A stretch of DNA of 5,085 bases, from positions 1-5,085 of the forward strand of contig DATEDC010000076.1 of NCBI GenBank assembly GCA_035286585.1. The letters are read 5' to 3'. The DNA is from DSOS01 sp035286585. Its GTDB lineage: Bacteria > Chloroflexota > Anaerolineae > Anaerolineales > UBA4823. The notes beneath the pieces were generated by a model. It was not told the DNA's origin and ran no database searches. It saw nothing but the letters and a program-made list of their open reading frames with translations. Shown in pieces: positions 4,958 through 5,085 of the stretch. Positions within the stretch are counted from its first letter, which is position 1. Each line of letters begins with the position of its first letter. The position numbers and the translations under genes are program-made.

Positions 4958-5085
4958 CATCATGGTTGATCATCCCAACTTTCTACCTTTCAAAGATATT
5001 CCAGACTGCCTCCAGGGGTGGTCAGCCGGGGGTTTCCAGGGTTGTCTGGGCAGTTTGGGCAGGCTGGCCGCTTGCGGCTGAGGAG
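4958..5085. other. right-edge stretch with no supported gene
   Basis: After the terminator the remaining 128 bases contain no reading frame with a credible start and ribosome site. One frame stays open to the edge from a TTG at 4967 but has no Shine-Dalgarno sequence, and its translation (rich in W, V, G) resembles nothing I know. The stretch becomes strongly G-rich after 5014. It may be a leader or the beginning of something that lies beyond the window. Confidence 0.5.
5028..5059 (+). repeat. G-triplet repeat with 9-bp period, potential G-quadruplex
   Basis: GGGGG (5028-5032), GGG (5039-5041), GGG (5048-5050) and GGG (5057-5059) are each separated by exactly six bases (TTTCCA, TTGTCT, CAGTTT). 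This satisfies the common G3+N1-7 quadruplex pattern. A further GGGG lies at 5015-5018. The exact 9-bp period could also reflect a decayed short tandem repeat or a Gly-x-x coding pattern. Folding is inferred from the pattern alone. Confidence 0.45.

Noticed and set aside
4842..4964. Minus-strand 40-codon frame starting MMKKKDEQTGW and ending in the repeats
   Set aside because: Its start is created by the terminator A-run, most of it is the hairpin and promoter read backwards, and no good ribosome site precedes it.
4962..5081. Plus-strand 39-codon frame starting MVDHPNFLPF and ending at TGA
   Set aside because: The ATG follows the terminator T-run directly with no Shine-Dalgarno sequence, and the second half is a by-product of the G-triplet repeat (Gly-x-x).
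1..5085. CRISPR arrays, tRNA or rRNA genes, phage or defence genes
   Set aside because: I looked for regular spacer repeats, cloverleaf-type sequences and known defence motifs and saw none; the coding content is metabolic and envelope-related.

Overview
The window is about 5.1 kb of moderately GC-rich bacterial DNA. It has two divergently transcribed blocks and a non-coding right end. The ETF and dehydrogenase sequences, the surface-type TPR and lipoprotein genes, and the extended -10 promoters together suggest a Chloroflexota (Anaerolineae-like) bacterium. That placement is from recalled family resemblance only; no search was run.

Left block, minus strand (1-1595). A 481-residue membrane-anchored TPR protein is followed 56 bp downstream by the start of a lipoprotein gene that leaves the window at base 1. 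The TPR gene has an extended -10 box exactly 6 bases before its ATG, so its mRNA is probably leaderless. The lipoprotein gene has an ordinary Shine-Dalgarno sequence and possibly its own extended -10.

Divergent control region (1584-1711). It holds the TPR promoter, a near-consensus sigma70-type promoter reading right (TTGTTA, 17 bp, TATAAT), an imperfect inverted repeat over that promoter's -35 box, and a short direct repeat where the TPR promoter lacks a -35.

Right block, plus strand (1712-4803). An acyl-CoA dehydrogenase, etfB and etfA are consecutive and probably one operon. The dehydrogenase oxidises an acyl-CoA on its FAD, and EtfAB takes the electrons towards the respiratory chain (normally through ETF:quinone oxidoreductase, not in this window). 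The dehydrogenase has an Arg and a Ser where glutaryl-CoA dehydrogenases bind the distal carboxylate, so a dicarboxylyl-CoA substrate is possible. etfB starts with TTG behind a full-length Shine-Dalgarno sequence; etfA is translationally coupled to it.

Right end (4804-5085). No convincing gene. It contains two copies of a 16-bp repeat with an inverted partner, resembling an insertion-sequence end, then a good promoter, then a strong intrinsic terminator only about 20 bases past the -10 box (a possible ~57-nt RNA or attenuated leader), then a 9-bp-periodic run of G-triplets matching a G-quadruplex motif. The metabolic genes are conventional. The least explained parts are this right end and the divergent promoter region.
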